In this document: positions 41,523 to 50,827 of the stretch, one piece after another
Layout of the letters: each line of letters opens with the position of its first letter
Position numbering within the stretch: the stretch's first letter is position 1
From: Roseovarius sp.
Lineage (GTDB): Bacteria; Pseudomonadota; Alphaproteobacteria; Rhodobacterales; Rhodobacteraceae
NCBI RefSeq assembly: GCF_030373445.1
Contig: NZ_JAUCYU010000010.1
Coordinates: 62,001-126,000 of the forward strand
Direction of reading: 5' to 3'
DNA length: 64,000 nt
Notes under the pieces: generated by a model
Seen by the model: the letters and a program-made list of their open reading frames with translations, nothing else
What the model was told of the DNA's origin: nothing
Database searches by the model: none
Program-made: the position numbers and the translations under genes

Positions 41523-41568
41523 CGAAATCTTTAAAAGATTTCGGGCCGCTTTCTTTTAAAGAAAGCGG
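41523..41568. repeat. Two tandem hairpins between convergent genes
   Basis: CGAAATCTT/AAGATTTCG (41523-41543, loop TAA) and CCGCTTTCTT/AAGAAAGCGG (41546-41568, loop TTA) are both perfect. Located between the stops of the dehydrogenase and the GlxA regulator, so likely terminators for both; I recall the same pair elsewhere in Rhodobacterales. Confidence 0.75.
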
Positions 41569-41595
41569 GGTCGGATGGTATGTGAATTCAGTGGC

Positions 41596-42597
41596 TTAGA
41601 CCGAGAGGCGCGTGGATTGGGAGCCGCGCTCGCGGTAGGGCGTGGTGTTGTAATGCGAGCGGTAACACTTGGAAAAGTGCGACGGGCTGGCGAAGCCGCA
41701 GGCGAGCGCCACGTTGATCACGGTCATGTCGGTCTGCATCAGCAGGTTCCGGGCCTTCTGAAGGCGGAGTTCCATGTAATAGCGCTTGGGTGAGCGGTTG
41801 AGGTAGCGCCGGAAGAGCCGTTCGAGCTGGCGGGTCGACATGCCCACGTCCTTGGCGAGGATGGCGGGGCTGATCGGTTCCTCGATATTGGCCTCCATCA
41901 TCTGGATGACCTGGGAAAGCTTGGGATGACGCACGCCGATCCGGGTGGGGACCGACAGGCGCTGGGTGTCCTGGTCGGTGCGGATCGAGGCGTAGATCAT
42001 CTGGTCGGCCACGGCATTGGCCAGCTTGTCGCCCTGTTCGTCGGCGATGATCTTGAGCATCAGGTCGATGGACGAGGTGCCGCCCGCGGTCGACATGCGG
42101 TTGCCGTCGACCACGAAGACCGACTTGGTCAGTTCCACCTCGTCGAATTCCTCGGTGAAACTGTCGTGGTTCTCCCAGTGGATCGTGGCCTTCTTGCCGT
42201 CGAGCAGGCCGGCGCGGGCCATCACGTAGCTGGCGGTGCAGAGCCCGCCCACGCGCAGGCCGCGCCGGGCCTCGCGCCGGAGCCAGTTGAGCAACTTCTT
42301 GGTGGTGGCCTGCTGGATGTCGGTGCCGCCGCAGATCAGCATGGTGTCGTCGCGGCCCAGATCCTCGAGCGGGATGTCGAGGTGGAACCGCGTGCCGGCC
42401 GAGCAGCCGACGGTGTCGCCGGATTCGCCCGTCGTGACCCAGGTGTAGAGCGTCTTGTCCGCCATGCGGTTGGCGATGCGCAGGCAATCGAGCGCCGCGG
42501 CGAAGCTGAGCAACGAAAAGTTTTCCAGAAGAACGAAGACAAACCGTCGGGGCGCGCCCTGCGCCTTTACCTCGACTTTGCCAGTCTCAATCTGCAT
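41596..42597 (-). CDS. GlxA-family AraC-type transcriptional regulator
   Basis: 333 residues from ATG 42597; the longer frame upstream is antisense to the DAHP synthase and is rejected. N-terminal DJ-1/PfpI-like domain (residues 20-190, LICGGTDIQQATTKK, GGLCTASYVMARAG) without the usual catalytic triad, then an AraC helix-turn-helix (ILAKDVGMSTRQLERLFRRY, NVALACGFASPSHFSKCYRS). Known relatives govern betaine, carnitine or arginine use. Divergent from DAHP synthase with an inverted repeat between (42648-42700). Confidence 0.9.
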   Translation of the reverse strand: MQIETGKVEVKAQGAPRRFVFVLLENFSLLSFAAALDCLRIANRMADKTLYTWVTTGESGDTVGCSAGTRFHLDIPLEDLGRDDTMLICGGTDIQQATTKKLLNWLRREARRGLRVGGLCTASYVMARAGLLDGKKATIHWENHDSFTEEFDEVELTKSVFVVDGNRMSTAGGTSSIDLMLKIIADEQGDKLANAVADQMIYASIRTDQDTQRLSVPTRIGVRHPKLSQVIQMMEANIEEPISPAILAKDVGMSTRQLERLFRRYLNRSPKRYYMELRLQKARNLLMQTDMTVINVALACGFASPSHFSKCYRSHYNTTPYRERGSQSTRLSV

Positions 42598-42647
42598 GGC
42601 CACGAATCTCCGCGACAGGGCGTCATGGATTTGCGTCTTTTCACGAA

Positions 42648-42700
42648 AGTGTCGCAATTGACAAGGCGTCATATACCAAAAACGACATGGGTTCGACACT
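42648..42700. promoter_or_regulatory. Inverted repeat AGTGTCG...CGACACT in GlxA/DAHP gap
   Basis: AGTGTCG (42648-42654) and CGACACT (42694-42700), with further flanking CGAA/TTCG. The left arm opens a second symmetric element, TGTC-GCAATT-GACA (42650-42663). Candidate sites for the GlxA regulator or for control of DAHP synthase. Confidence 0.4.
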
Positions 42701-42768
42701 TCGTCTCTGGCCTCGTGAGACCGGCTCCTGTATAGACAGGCCTCGTTTTCTGGATGCGGAGAGAGAAA

Positions 42769-44139
42769 ATGACCGATTGGCACAAGTCCGACTGGCGCAA
42801 GAAGCCCCGGGTGCAGATGCCGGAGTATACGGATTCCGGCGCATTGCAAGGGGTCGAGGCCCGGTTGGCGCAGTTTCCTCCGCTGGTGTTCGCCGGTGAG
42901 GCGCGCCGGCTCAAGCGGCAGCTTGGCGCGGCCGGACGGGGCGAGGCGTTCCTGTTGCAAGGGGGCGATTGTGCCGAGGCGTTCGACCAGTTCTCGGCCG
43001 ATGCCATTCGCGACACGTTCAAGGTGATGCTGCAGATGGCGATGGTGCTGACCTACGGCGCCAAGGTGCCGGTCATCAAGGTGGGCCGGATGGCCGGGCA
43101 GTTCGCCAAGCCGCGCTCGGCGCCGACCGAGGTGGTGAACGGCGTGGAGCTGCCCAGCTATCGCGGTGATATCATCAACGAGCTGGCCTTTACGCCGGAG
43201 GCGCGCATTCCGGACCCGCAGAAGATGCTGCAGGCCTATACACAGGCGGCGGCGACGCTGAACCTGTTGCGGGCGTTTTCGACCGGCGGTTACGCGGATG
43301 TGCACCAGGTTCATTCTTGGACGCTGGGCTTTACCGAGGGCGAGAAGGCCGAGCGCTATCGCGACATGGCCAACCGGATCAGCGACACGCTCGATTTCAT
43401 GAAGGCGGCCGGCATCGACAGTGCCAACGCGCCGACGCTGCAATCGGTGGATTTCTACACCTCGCACGAGGGGCTGTTGTTGGAGTACGAGGAGGCGCTG
43501 TGCCGGCTCGATTCCACTTCCGGCAAGTGGCTGGCGGGGTCGGGCCACATGATCTGGATCGGCGATCGCACGCGGCAGCCCGATGGCGCGCATGTGGAGT
43601 TCGCGCGGGGCGTGCTGAACCCGATCGGGCTCAAGTGTGGTCCGACGATGGAGGCCGATGACCTCAAGCGGCTGATGGCGACGCTGAACCCGGAGAACGA
43701 AGCCGGACGGCTGACGCTGATCGCGCGGTTCGGGGCCGGGAAGGCGGGCGAGCACCTGCCGCGGCTGATCCGGACGGTGCAGGAGGAAGGCGCCAACGTG
43801 GTCTGGGTCTGCGACCCGATGCATGGCAACACGATCAAGTCGGCGAGCGGGTTCAAGACCCGGCCGTTCGACGCGGTGTTGCGCGAGGTGCAGGAGTTCT
43901 TCGGTGTTCACCGGGCCGAGGGCACGACCCCGGGCGGCGTGCATTTCGAGATGACCGGGCAGGACGTGACCGAGTGTACCGGCGGGGTGTTCGCGGTGAT
44001 GGATGAGGACCTGTCGGACCGGTATCACACGGCCTGCGACCCTCGGCTGAACGCGTCGCAGTCGCTGGAGCTTGCCTTCCTCGTGGCAGAGGAGCTGTCG
44101 GCGCTGCGCGAGGCGCGGGGGGATGTGAAGGTGGGCTGA
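42769..44139 (+). CDS. Class II 3-deoxy-7-phosphoheptulonate synthase
   Basis: 456 residues from ATG 42769, with GGAGAGAG upstream. Class II motifs are clear: [47 protein letters not shown] and [16 protein letters not shown], which hold the phosphoenolpyruvate/erythrose-4-phosphate and metal ligands (Cys, His, Glu, Asp). First step of the shikimate pathway: PEP + erythrose-4-P to DAHP. Followed by a strong terminator. Divergent from the GlxA gene. Confidence 0.95.
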   Translation: MTDWHKSDWRKKPRVQMPEYTDSGALQGVEARLAQFPPLVFAGEARRLKRQLGAAGRGEAFLLQGGDCAEAFDQFSADAIRDTFKVMLQMAMVLTYGAKVPVIKVGRMAGQFAKPRSAPTEVVNGVELPSYRGDIINELAFTPEARIPDPQKMLQAYTQAAATLNLLRAFSTGGYADVHQVHSWTLGFTEGEKAERYRDMANRISDTLDFMKAAGIDSANAPTLQSVDFYTSHEGLLLEYEEALCRLDSTSGKWLAGSGHMIWIGDRTRQPDGAHVEFARGVLNPIGLKCGPTMEADDLKRLMATLNPENEAGRLTLIARFGAGKAGEHLPRLIRTVQEEGANVVWVCDPMHGNTIKSASGFKTRPFDAVLREVQEFFGVHRAEGTTPGGVHFEMTGQDVTECTGGVFAVMDEDLSDRYHTACDPRLNASQSLELAFLVAEELSALREARGDVKVG

Positions 44140-44163
44140 GGTCCACACTTTCCTGAATTCTGA

Positions 44164-44191
44164 AGGGCCGGCGGTCGCGCCGGCCCTTTTT
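44164..44191 (+). terminator. Terminator of DAHP synthase
   Basis: AGGGCCGGC / GCCGGCCCT with loop GGTCGC and a TTTTT tail (44187-44191). Lies 24 bp past the stop; it also sits just beyond the convergent gluQRS end. Confidence 0.9.
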
Positions 44192-44198
44192 CGTTAGG

Positions 44199-45053
44199 TC
44201 AGAGGCCGACCATGGCGCGGATATCGGCCGGGGTTTTCCCTTCGTCGCGATAGGTGGCGATGGCGCGGGCGTCGTCGCGCTTGGCGAGACGCTTGCCTGT
44301 ATCGTCGCGGATCAGGCGGTGGTGGTGGTAGACCGGCGTGGGCAGGTCGAGGAGGCGTTGCAGCAGGACGTGGATCTGGGTGGCTGAGAACAGGTCCTGC
44401 CCGCGGATGACGTGGGTGATCTGCTGCTCGGCGTCGTCGCAGACGATCGACAGGTGGTAGGAGGCGCCCATGCCGGGGCGGGCGAGGGCGACGTCGCCCA
44501 CGGAGGTGATCATGTCAGCGGGTTCGATATGGCCGGTCTCGCCCTCGGGCCCTGCGCCGGTTTCGGTGAAAGCAACGGGAGTGCCCGCGGCGGCCAGCGC
44601 CCGGCGCATGTCGAGGCGCAGGGGCATGTCGGGCATGGGGCCGGTAGGCGGCGCATCGGGGCGGCAGGTGCCGGGGTAGATCAGCCCGTCGGGGCCATGG
44701 AGCGGCGCGCCTTCCTGCGGGGCGGAGGCGGCGGCACGGATATCGGCCCGGGTGCAGGTGCAGGGGTAGAGCAGGCCGCGGTGCCACAGCTGGTCGAGGG
44801 CGGCGCGGTAGGTGGGGAGGCGGTCTGACTGGCGCCAGACCGGGTGGGGCCAGTTTATGCCGAGCCAGGCAAGATCGTCGTAGATCTGCTCCTCCCACGA
44901 GGTACGGCTGCGGGACTGGTCGAGGTCGTCGATGCGGAGGTGGAAGAGGCCGCCAGCTGCGGTGGCCATATCATGGGCGAGCAGCGCGGAATAGGCATGG
45001 CCCAAATGCAGCGGGCCCGTCGGAGACGGGGCGAAGCGGGTGGCGAAATTCAC
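44199..45053 (-). CDS. gluQRS: Glutamyl-Q tRNA(Asp) synthetase
   Basis: 284 residues, about half a full GluRS because the anticodon-binding domain is absent. Signature FAPSPTGPLHLGHAYSALLA (HIGH motif) and KRLAKRD (KMSKS-like); CTCTRADI and PGTC give the zinc ligands. Known role: attaches glutamate to queuosine at position 34 of tRNA(Asp). Its start overlaps the methyltransferase stop by 4 nt. Confidence 0.95.
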   Translation of the reverse strand: MNFATRFAPSPTGPLHLGHAYSALLAHDMATAAGGLFHLRIDDLDQSRSRTSWEEQIYDDLAWLGINWPHPVWRQSDRLPTYRAALDQLWHRGLLYPCTCTRADIRAAASAPQEGAPLHGPDGLIYPGTCRPDAPPTGPMPDMPLRLDMRRALAAAGTPVAFTETGAGPEGETGHIEPADMITSVGDVALARPGMGASYHLSIVCDDAEQQITHVIRGQDLFSATQIHVLLQRLLDLPTPVYHHHRLIRDDTGKRLAKRDDARAIATYRDEGKTPADIRAMVGL

Positions 45054-45664
45054 GCCTTTTCAATGACGTAGACGTTGCACTTCAGGTTGAGGCCCGGCAG
45101 GTGCGGCCCGTATTTCTTGAAGCGCAGGTGGGCGGCGCCGCAGTCGAGCCATTCGTTCAGGGCCCCTTCGAAGCGCGGGTCGGCGAGGGCGTGGTCATTG
45201 AGGCTGAGCCCCAGCAGGCCGCCCTTGGGCAGCGCCTTCATCAGCATCCCGAAGGTGGAGGCGGGCGCGGCGCCGGTGCCGATCACGCCGATGGCTGTGA
45301 TGGCGCGGTAGGCGTCTTTCGGGACAGGCGCGGTTTCCTTGACGTCGAGCACGGTAAGCGAGCGGTAGACGCCTTTCTTGCGGGCACCGTCGACCATTTC
45401 GGGGCTCGGGTCCATCCCGTCGATGGTGGAGAACCCGGCGAGTTTCAGGGCAAGGCCGGACAGCCCGGTGCCGCAGCCGAAATCGAGGATCGGCGCATCG
45501 GAGTCGGGGACATGCTTGAACATGGCTTCTGCCACGCGGCCGGGCGTGGCGTAGCCGTTCTCGGCAATCTCGGCGTCGTAGGTCGATGCCCACGCGTCAT
45601 AGAGCGCCTGAGTGCCCTCAGGCGTCGACGCTTCGTAGACGCGATCCAGAAATTTCTCACCCAT
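45050..45664 (-). CDS. SAM-dependent methyltransferase, substrate unknown
   Basis: 204 residues. Motif I DFGCGTGLSGLAL (residues 61-73) binds S-adenosylmethionine; DGMDPSPEMVDGA is motif II. Resembles the Williams-Beuren-type (WBSCR27) methyltransferases in its opening EGTQALYDAWASTYD. Coupled to gluQRS by a 4-nt overlap and 12 bp after trmFO. Neighbours hint at RNA or translation but the class also acts on small molecules and proteins. Confidence 0.82.
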   Translation of the reverse strand: MGEKFLDRVYEASTPEGTQALYDAWASTYDAEIAENGYATPGRVAEAMFKHVPDSDAPILDFGCGTGLSGLALKLAGFSTIDGMDPSPEMVDGARKKGVYRSLTVLDVKETAPVPKDAYRAITAIGVIGTGAAPASTFGMLMKALPKGGLLGLSLNDHALADPRFEGALNEWLDCGAAHLRFKKYGPHLPGLNLKCNVYVIEKA

Positions 45665-45676
45665 GGGGAAAGAAAA

Positions 45677-47041
45677 TCACACCGTTTCGGTTTCGTCCAG
45701 TGGGCATTGCGCCAGCCAGTCGGACCACGCAGCTTTCGCCCGGTCGGTATAGGCCTTGTAGCGGTCGCGGCGGCCGCGGCGCCCGCCTTTCAGGCCGTCG
45801 ACGGGGCGGAAGAGGCCGAAATTGACGTTCATCGGCTGGAAGGTCCTGGCCTCGGCGCCGCCGGTGATGTGGTGGATGAGCGCGCCCATGGCGCTGTCCT
45901 GCGGCGGGGCGGGGACGTCCTTGCCCAGAAGCTCGGCGGCGGCGAGACGGCCGGCGAGCAGGCCCATGGCGGCGGATTCCACGTAGCCCTCGACGCCGGT
46001 GATCTGGCCGGCAAAGCGGATGTTGGGCCGGGCGCGCAGGCGCATCTGGGCGTCGAGCAGCGTGGGGGAGTTGAGGAAGGTGTTGCGGTGAATGCCGCCG
46101 AGGCGGGCGAAGGCGGCGTTTTCCAACCCCGGAATCATCTTGAAAACAGAGGTTTGCGCCCCGTACTTCATCTTGGTCTGGAAGCCCACGATATTGTAGA
46201 GCGTGCCGAGCGCGTTGTCGCGGCGGAGCTGGACGACGGCGTGCGCCTTGACATCAGGCTGGTGCGGGTTGGTGAGGCCAACGGGCTTCATAGGCCCGTG
46301 GCGCAGGGTTTCGCGGCCACGTTCGGCCATCACCTCGATCGGCAGGCAGCCGTCGAAATACTGGGCGGTCTCGCCCTCGTGGAACTCGGTTTTCTCGGCG
46401 GCGAGCAGGGCGTCGATGAAGGCTTCGTACTGGTCCCGGTCCATCGGGCAGTTGAGGTAGGCGGTGCGCTCTTCCTCGGTCTCGCCCTTGTCGTAGCGCG
46501 ACTGCATCCACGCCTTTTCCATGTCGATCGTGTCGAAATAGACGATGGGGGCGATGGCGTCGAAGAAGGCGAGCGCGGTGGAGCCGGTTTCGCGGGCGAT
46601 GGCCTGGCCCAGCTTTTCCGAGGTGAGCGGACCGGTGGCAAAGATCCACTGGCCATCCTCGGGGAGTTCGGTGACCTCGCCGGTCTGGACGCTGACATTG
46701 GGGTGGGCGCGGAGGCGCTCGGTGACGGCGCGGGCGAAGGGATCGCGGTCGACGGCCAGTGCGCCGCCCGCGGGCAAGCGGTGGGCGTCGGCCATTTCCA
46801 TGATCAGCCCGCCCGCCGCGCGCATTTCCCAATGCAGCAGGCCCACGGCGTTCTGTTCATCGTCATCCGAGCGGAAGGAGTTGGAGCACACCATCTCGGC
46901 CAGGTCGCCGGTGCGGTGGGCGAAGGTGCCGACCGTCGGACGCATCTCGTGGATGACCACGTTGACGCCCATGCGGGCGGCCTGCCACGCGGCTTCCGAT
47001 CCGGCCATTCCGCCGCCGACGATGTGTAAGGTCTTGTCCAT
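45677..47041 (-). CDS. trmFO: Methylene-THF:tRNA (uracil-54-C5) methyltransferase TrmFO
   Basis: 454 residues. FAD-binding [19 protein letters not shown] at the N-terminus, then [20 protein letters not shown] segment with the conserved Cys and GLLHWEM; C-terminal [17 protein letters not shown]. These are diagnostic of TrmFO, which makes ribothymidine 54 in the T loop using folate and FAD instead of SAM. First gene of a leftward trio with the methyltransferase and gluQRS. Confidence 0.96.
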   Translation of the reverse strand: MDKTLHIVGGGMAGSEAAWQAARMGVNVVIHEMRPTVGTFAHRTGDLAEMVCSNSFRSDDDEQNAVGLLHWEMRAAGGLIMEMADAHRLPAGGALAVDRDPFARAVTERLRAHPNVSVQTGEVTELPEDGQWIFATGPLTSEKLGQAIARETGSTALAFFDAIAPIVYFDTIDMEKAWMQSRYDKGETEEERTAYLNCPMDRDQYEAFIDALLAAEKTEFHEGETAQYFDGCLPIEVMAERGRETLRHGPMKPVGLTNPHQPDVKAHAVVQLRRDNALGTLYNIVGFQTKMKYGAQTSVFKMIPGLENAAFARLGGIHRNTFLNSPTLLDAQMRLRARPNIRFAGQITGVEGYVESAAMGLLAGRLAAAELLGKDVPAPPQDSAMGALIHHITGGAEARTFQPMNVNFGLFRPVDGLKGGRRGRRDRYKAYTDRAKAAWSDWLAQCPLDETETV

Positions 47042-47080
47042 GAGCAGCGATCTAGGCGATCGGGCGGCGTTTGGAAAGGG

Positions 47081-48442
47081 TCAGTAGCTGGAGGAGGCGG
47101 TTCCTGTGCCATGGTCCATCGGGCCGGTATCGACGGGAAGGCCGGAGGGCACATTGTAGGGCGCGCCGAGGCGGCCGCGCCCGGCCTGCGGGTCTTCGAG
47201 CGCGGCGAGGAAGGCGTTGATCGCCTGGATCTCGTCGTCGCGCAGGGCCAGCGGGTCGAGCCGGACCGACATGGCGATGCGGAGCATTTCGTCGAAGTCG
47301 TCGAGCGCGGCGGTGTCGGGGATGTCTGTTTCCACCTTGGGGAGGAGGGCCTTGTCGACCTTGTACTGGGCCAGCCAAGTAAGCGGGTCGAGGTGGTGGC
47401 GGATGATATCCTCGAGCTCGGCATAGGCCCCGTTGTGGCCATAGGGCGCGGTGATGGTGACGTTGCGCAGCGAGGGGGTGCGGAAGCTGTAGAGGTCGTG
47501 CCGATCGCCGGTGACGCCGGCGCGGCCATGGTCGGCATAGCCGTCCGGCCCGTGGCCCTTGCCGGGGCCGATGGGGGGAAGGCCCAGGGCGTGGAAGCCG
47601 TGATCCGTCTGGTAGAGGCCGCTGTGGCAGGTGGCGCAACGGGCCTTGCCGTAGAAGAGCGACATGCCGCGGCGCTGGTCGTTGGAGAGGGCGGAGTCGT
47701 CGCCGCGCAGGAAGGCGTCGAAGGGGCTGTCGACCGAGCGGAACTCGAAGGCTATGAAATCGCCGATCACCTGGCCGATATCGGTGATGTGGAGCGGGTC
47801 GTCATTGCCCTTGAGCCATGCGAAACGCTGGCGGTACTCGGGGATGGCGGCGATCCGGGCGGCGAGCATGGCCCATGCGCCGTCGGGGCCGTGAACGTGG
47901 CCGGTGATCACCGCGTCGGCGATCTCGTTCTCGCCGGGCTGGCCGGCCATTTCGTCATGCGAGGTGACGGGCAGGGCCGCCTGTGCCGCGAGCGGGCCGG
48001 CGGCGGCGCGTTCGAGGGGGAAGTCGGGGGGCATCCTGATGCCGAAGGGGGCATTCGGGTCAAGCTGGACACGGCCGTCGTGGAAGAGGGTCGTGAATTC
48101 CGCCGCGCCGAGGTTGAATAGCGCCGGCGCGTTGCGGGGGACGCGGGCGCGGGGCAGGTTGGCGGGGTCTGGGACGCGCTCCTTGCCGAGGCCGATGCCG
48201 CCCTCGCCGATGGAAAGCGACATCTCGTCACCGCCGGCAAGCGCCGGGTGATGGCAGGTGCCGCAGGAGATATTCCGGTTGCCCGACAGGATCGGATCGA
48301 AGAACAGGTCGCGCCCCAGCAGGACGGACTCGGCCGAGGGTATGGGGAAGGCATCCTGCCGGGCGGGTGCGGGCAGGTCCGTGGCGGCGAGCGCGCCGGC
48401 GGACAGGCAGAACAGCCCTGCAAGGATCCAGGCCTTTGGCAC
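47081..48442 (-). CDS. Di-haem cytochrome c peroxidase/MauG-family protein
   Basis: 453 residues with Sec signal (1-20). Two CxxCH haem sites: CGTCHH at residues 60-65 and CATCHS near residue 269; the latter domain has SFRTPSLRNVTITAPYGHNG, the typical axial-ligand region. Acts in the periplasm. Members either reduce H2O2 or, like MauG, modify a partner protein; no methylamine genes are near, so peroxidase-like is preferred. The C-terminal tail (GPMDHGTGTASSSY) is low complexity. Confidence 0.87.
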   Translation of the reverse strand: MPKAWILAGLFCLSAGALAATDLPAPARQDAFPIPSAESVLLGRDLFFDPILSGNRNISCGTCHHPALAGGDEMSLSIGEGGIGLGKERVPDPANLPRARVPRNAPALFNLGAAEFTTLFHDGRVQLDPNAPFGIRMPPDFPLERAAAGPLAAQAALPVTSHDEMAGQPGENEIADAVITGHVHGPDGAWAMLAARIAAIPEYRQRFAWLKGNDDPLHITDIGQVIGDFIAFEFRSVDSPFDAFLRGDDSALSNDQRRGMSLFYGKARCATCHSGLYQTDHGFHALGLPPIGPGKGHGPDGYADHGRAGVTGDRHDLYSFRTPSLRNVTITAPYGHNGAYAELEDIIRHHLDPLTWLAQYKVDKALLPKVETDIPDTAALDDFDEMLRIAMSVRLDPLALRDDEIQAINAFLAALEDPQAGRGRLGAPYNVPSGLPVDTGPMDHGTGTASSSY

Positions 48443-48508
48443 GAGAATATCCCCGAATTATACAATCAAAAAGGGTACTTAATGAATTGCGGCAAAAACA
48501 GGGCAAAT

Positions 48509-48524
48509 GTCGAAAAACTTCGAC
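48509..48524. repeat. Small hairpin GTCGAA-AAAC-TTCGAC
   Basis: Perfect 6-bp arms in the AT-rich 143-bp gap upstream of the di-haem peroxidase (start 48442) and downstream of the crotonase gene. Terminator or operator cannot be told apart. Confidence 0.35.
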
Positions 48525-48585
48525 GTTCAGGCGGAAACAATGGTTAAGCCTTTGCTAGTAAATACTTTTCCAGCCAAACCTTGGC

Positions 48586-49371
48586 TTATTGTGTCCATTC
48601 CGGCGGGCGTTTCTCGATGAAGGCGGCGATTCCCTCCTCGGTGTCGCGGTCGAGCATGTTCTCGACCATCACGTCGCGAGTGTAGGTATAGGCGTCGTCG
48701 AGGCCCATTTCGAGCTGCTGGTAGAACGCCTGCTTGCCGATCTTCACGGCGCTGCCGAGCTTGGCGGCAATGGTGTCGGCCAGCTCGGTGGCGGCGGTGT
48801 CGAGCTGGTCTTCGGGCACCGCGCGGTTGATCAGGCCGAGGGCGATGGCGCGGTCGGTCCCGATGAACTCGCCCGTGGTGAGCATCTCGAAGGCCTGCTT
48901 GCGGGGGATGTTGCGGCTGAGCGCGACCATGGGGGTCGAGCAGAAGAGGCCAATGTTGACGCCGTTGACGCCGAAGCGCGTGCCATGGGCCGCCACGGCG
49001 AGGTCGCAGGAGGCGACAAGCTGGCAACCCGCGGCGGTGGCGATGCCGTGGGGCTTGGCGATGACCGGCTGGGGCAGGGAGCGGATCGCGGTCATCACCT
49101 TGGAGCAGCGGGTGAAGAGATCGGCGAAGTACGCCTTGCCGCCATCCTCGGCCTGCCGCCCCTGGGTCATTTCCTTGAGGTCGTGGCCCGCGCAGAAGGC
49201 CTTGCCGGCGCCGCCCAGGATGACCGCGCGAATGGAGCGGTCGTTGCGGAGGGCGTCGAATTCCTCCTGCAGGGCGGCGAGCATCGCGTCGGACAGGGCG
49301 TTCAGCTTTTCGGGGGCGTTCAGGGTCAGCCGGGCGATGGCGCCCTGATCTTCGCGGATGAGAATTGGCAT
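48586..49371 (-). CDS. Crotonase-fold protein of the ECHDC3 type, catalytic Glu residues missing
   Basis: 261 residues. CoA-binding CAGHDLKEMTQG and AAGCQLVASCDLAVA match the ECHDC3 subgroup closely, more than true enoyl-CoA hydratases. Where hydratases have catalytic Glu (rat E144 and E164) this protein has Q117 and G137. So water addition is unlikely; the family is poorly characterised. Divergent from a hot-dog thioesterase (58-bp gap), both presumably acting on acyl-CoA. Confidence 0.88.
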   Translation of the reverse strand: MPILIREDQGAIARLTLNAPEKLNALSDAMLAALQEEFDALRNDRSIRAVILGGAGKAFCAGHDLKEMTQGRQAEDGGKAYFADLFTRCSKVMTAIRSLPQPVIAKPHGIATAAGCQLVASCDLAVAAHGTRFGVNGVNIGLFCSTPMVALSRNIPRKQAFEMLTTGEFIGTDRAIALGLINRAVPEDQLDTAATELADTIAAKLGSAVKIGKQAFYQQLEMGLDDAYTYTRDVMVENMLDRDTEEGIAAFIEKRPPEWTQ

Positions 49372-49429
49372 CTTGTCTCTCCCATGACGTTGTGATCCTT
49401 CTTAAAGCCCAACGCCCTGGGAGAAAAGC

Positions 49430-49852
49430 ATGAGCCTGAAAATGACCGCCGGCGAGATCGCCGATTACCTCGAGGAGGTGTTCCCGCAGGTGGACGGACA
49501 GTTCACCATCGAGGAGCTGGGCGAGATGCGGGTGCGGGTGCGGCTGAACGTATCGGAGGCGCATCTGCGGCCGGGGGGCACGGTGTCGGGCCCGTCGGTC
49601 TTCGCGCTGGCGGACGTTTCGGTCTACATCGCCATTCTCGGGATGATCGGGCCGAAGGGCATGACGGTGACGACGAATTGCTCGATCGACTTCATGCGCA
49701 AGCCCGCGGCCAATACCGACCTGATCGCCGAATGCCGGCTGCTGAAACTCGGCCGGGTGCTGGCGGTTGGAGAGGTTCTGATCTTTTCCGACGGGGGCAC
49801 GGACCCCGTGGCGCGGGCGAGCTTGACATATTCGATTCCGCCGAAAGACTGA
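49430..49852 (+). CDS. Hot-dog fold thioesterase (PaaI-like)
   Basis: 140 residues. GGTVSGPSVFALADVSVYIA covers the hot-dog active helix with Asp; VTTNCSIDFMRKPAANTD is the central strand region. Known relatives hydrolyse acyl-CoA. Divergent from the ECHDC3-like gene and 4 bp before the exported protein gene. Confidence 0.85.
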   Translation: MSLKMTAGEIADYLEEVFPQVDGQFTIEELGEMRVRVRLNVSEAHLRPGGTVSGPSVFALADVSVYIAILGMIGPKGMTVTTNCSIDFMRKPAANTDLIAECRLLKLGRVLAVGEVLIFSDGGTDPVARASLTYSIPPKD

Positions 49853-49856
49853 GACG

Positions 49857-50426
49857 ATGCTGAGACGTATGGTTTCCCTTGTCACGTTTGCCCCCGCGCT
49901 TCTGCCGGGGGCGGCGTTCGCCTGCGCCTGTTGCGCAGATCCCGGTACCCGGTTCGAGCAGGACGTCACCCGGGGCAACTGGGAGGTGAAGGAGATTTCC
50001 CGGCTGGCGCCGACAAGCCCGGCGCGGCTGTACCTGACCGCCTGTGGCATGGAATGCGTGCAGGGGATCGTGGACCCGCAGCCGACATACCCGGTGGCCT
50101 TCGAGGCGAGCGAGACCGGGATGGTCTTCGAGCTGGGCGAGGGTGACGGGACGCTGACCTTTCCGTGGCCTGACGCCTATACGTGGTTCGGCGCCGATAC
50201 CGCGCTGACGGGCGAGGGCGAGACGGCGCTTTACACCGAGTTGCGTTTTCGCGGGTCGGTGGCGGGGACCGGGGATTTCGCCAACGAGGGCGCGACCGAG
50301 GCGGAGCTTGTCCTGTCGGGGCAGGGGAACCGGTGCATCACCGCGCGCTCTTTCGATGCGTGGTCGCTGACGGTCTATGACGATACGACCCAGTATCGCC
50401 TGTTCGGGACACTCGACGGGTATTGA
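49857..50426 (+). CDS. Exported protein with CxCC motif, unknown
   Basis: 189 residues; Sec signal (MLRRMVSLVTFAPALLPGAAFA) followed at once by CACCADPG, then further Cys in TACGMECVQG and GNRCITA. The CxCC start recalls small periplasmic proteins with a disulfide or metal site; no family recognised. The gene is 4 bp after the thioesterase and is convergent with DUF1127. Confidence 0.72.
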   Translation: MLRRMVSLVTFAPALLPGAAFACACCADPGTRFEQDVTRGNWEVKEISRLAPTSPARLYLTACGMECVQGIVDPQPTYPVAFEASETGMVFELGEGDGTLTFPWPDAYTWFGADTALTGEGETALYTELRFRGSVAGTGDFANEGATEAELVLSGQGNRCITARSFDAWSLTVYDDTTQYRLFGTLDGY

Positions 50427-50428
50427 CC

Positions 50429-50460
50429 AAAAAAAGGGGCCGGAGACATGGCTCCGGCCC
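50429..50460 (-). terminator. Terminator of the DUF1127 gene
   Basis: GGGCCGGAG (50437-50445) and CTCCGGCCC (50452-50460) pair; in the minus-strand transcript a run of seven T follows (complement of 50429-50435). It also sits 10 bp past the convergent exported-protein gene. Confidence 0.85.
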
Positions 50461-50489
50461 AGCAGGAAGAGGCACGTTACGGGGAACTG

Positions 50490-50726
50490 TCACGGCCTCC
50501 AGAACGGTTTGTTTCTTTCGATGCGGGCATCGTCTTCGGACAGGCCGATGTCTCGCAGCAGATGGGGTGGCAGCTGTTTGAGCTGAAGGCGGGTGCGGTG
50601 GCGCTGTTGCCAGAGGAGCCCGGTGCGGACCACGCGCAGGATGCCGGCCGTCAGGAACGGCACGCGGCGGGTGCGGCGGGGCAGATGCGACGGAACCAAG
50701 CGATCCGAATGTGTCAGGGTGTACAT
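50490..50726 (-). CDS. DUF1127 protein
   Basis: 78 residues, basic. C-terminal QLKQLPPHLLRDIGLSEDDA is the DUF1127 signature (short, arginine-rich; often linked to phosphate, carbon or RNA regulation). The start ATG 50726 is 14 bp from the first operator-like site of the MocR regulator. Function of the family largely open. Confidence 0.85.
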   Translation of the reverse strand: MYTLTHSDRLVPSHLPRRTRRVPFLTAGILRVVRTGLLWQQRHRTRLQLKQLPPHLLRDIGLSEDDARIERNKPFWRP

Positions 50727-50739
50727 GGCGGACTCCTCT

Positions 50740-50755
50740 ATTGTGTTGGTACAAT
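50740..50755. promoter_or_regulatory. MocR operator-like site 1 (ATTGT-N6-ACAAT)
   Basis: ATTGTGTTGGTACAAT, an inverted ATTGT/ACAAT repeat between the divergent DUF1127 and MocR genes. Same pattern recurs at 50811 and 50868. Confidence 0.6.
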
Positions 50756-50810
50756 TCCTGCGTTATGCAGGGAGAACGTAACAATTCCGCAGGACTTCCG
50801 CGAGGGAAAC

Positions 50811-50827
50811 ATTGTGACTGATACAAT
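50811..50827. promoter_or_regulatory. MocR operator-like site 2 at the start codon
   Basis: ATTGT-N7-ACAAT covering the GTG start 50814. A bound regulator here would block initiation of its own gene. Confidence 0.6.

Noticed and set aside
42598..44148. Upstream extension of the GlxA regulator frame (850 residues in all)
   Set aside because: Antisense to the DAHP synthase; the regulator has its own ATG at 42597 with normal N-terminus.
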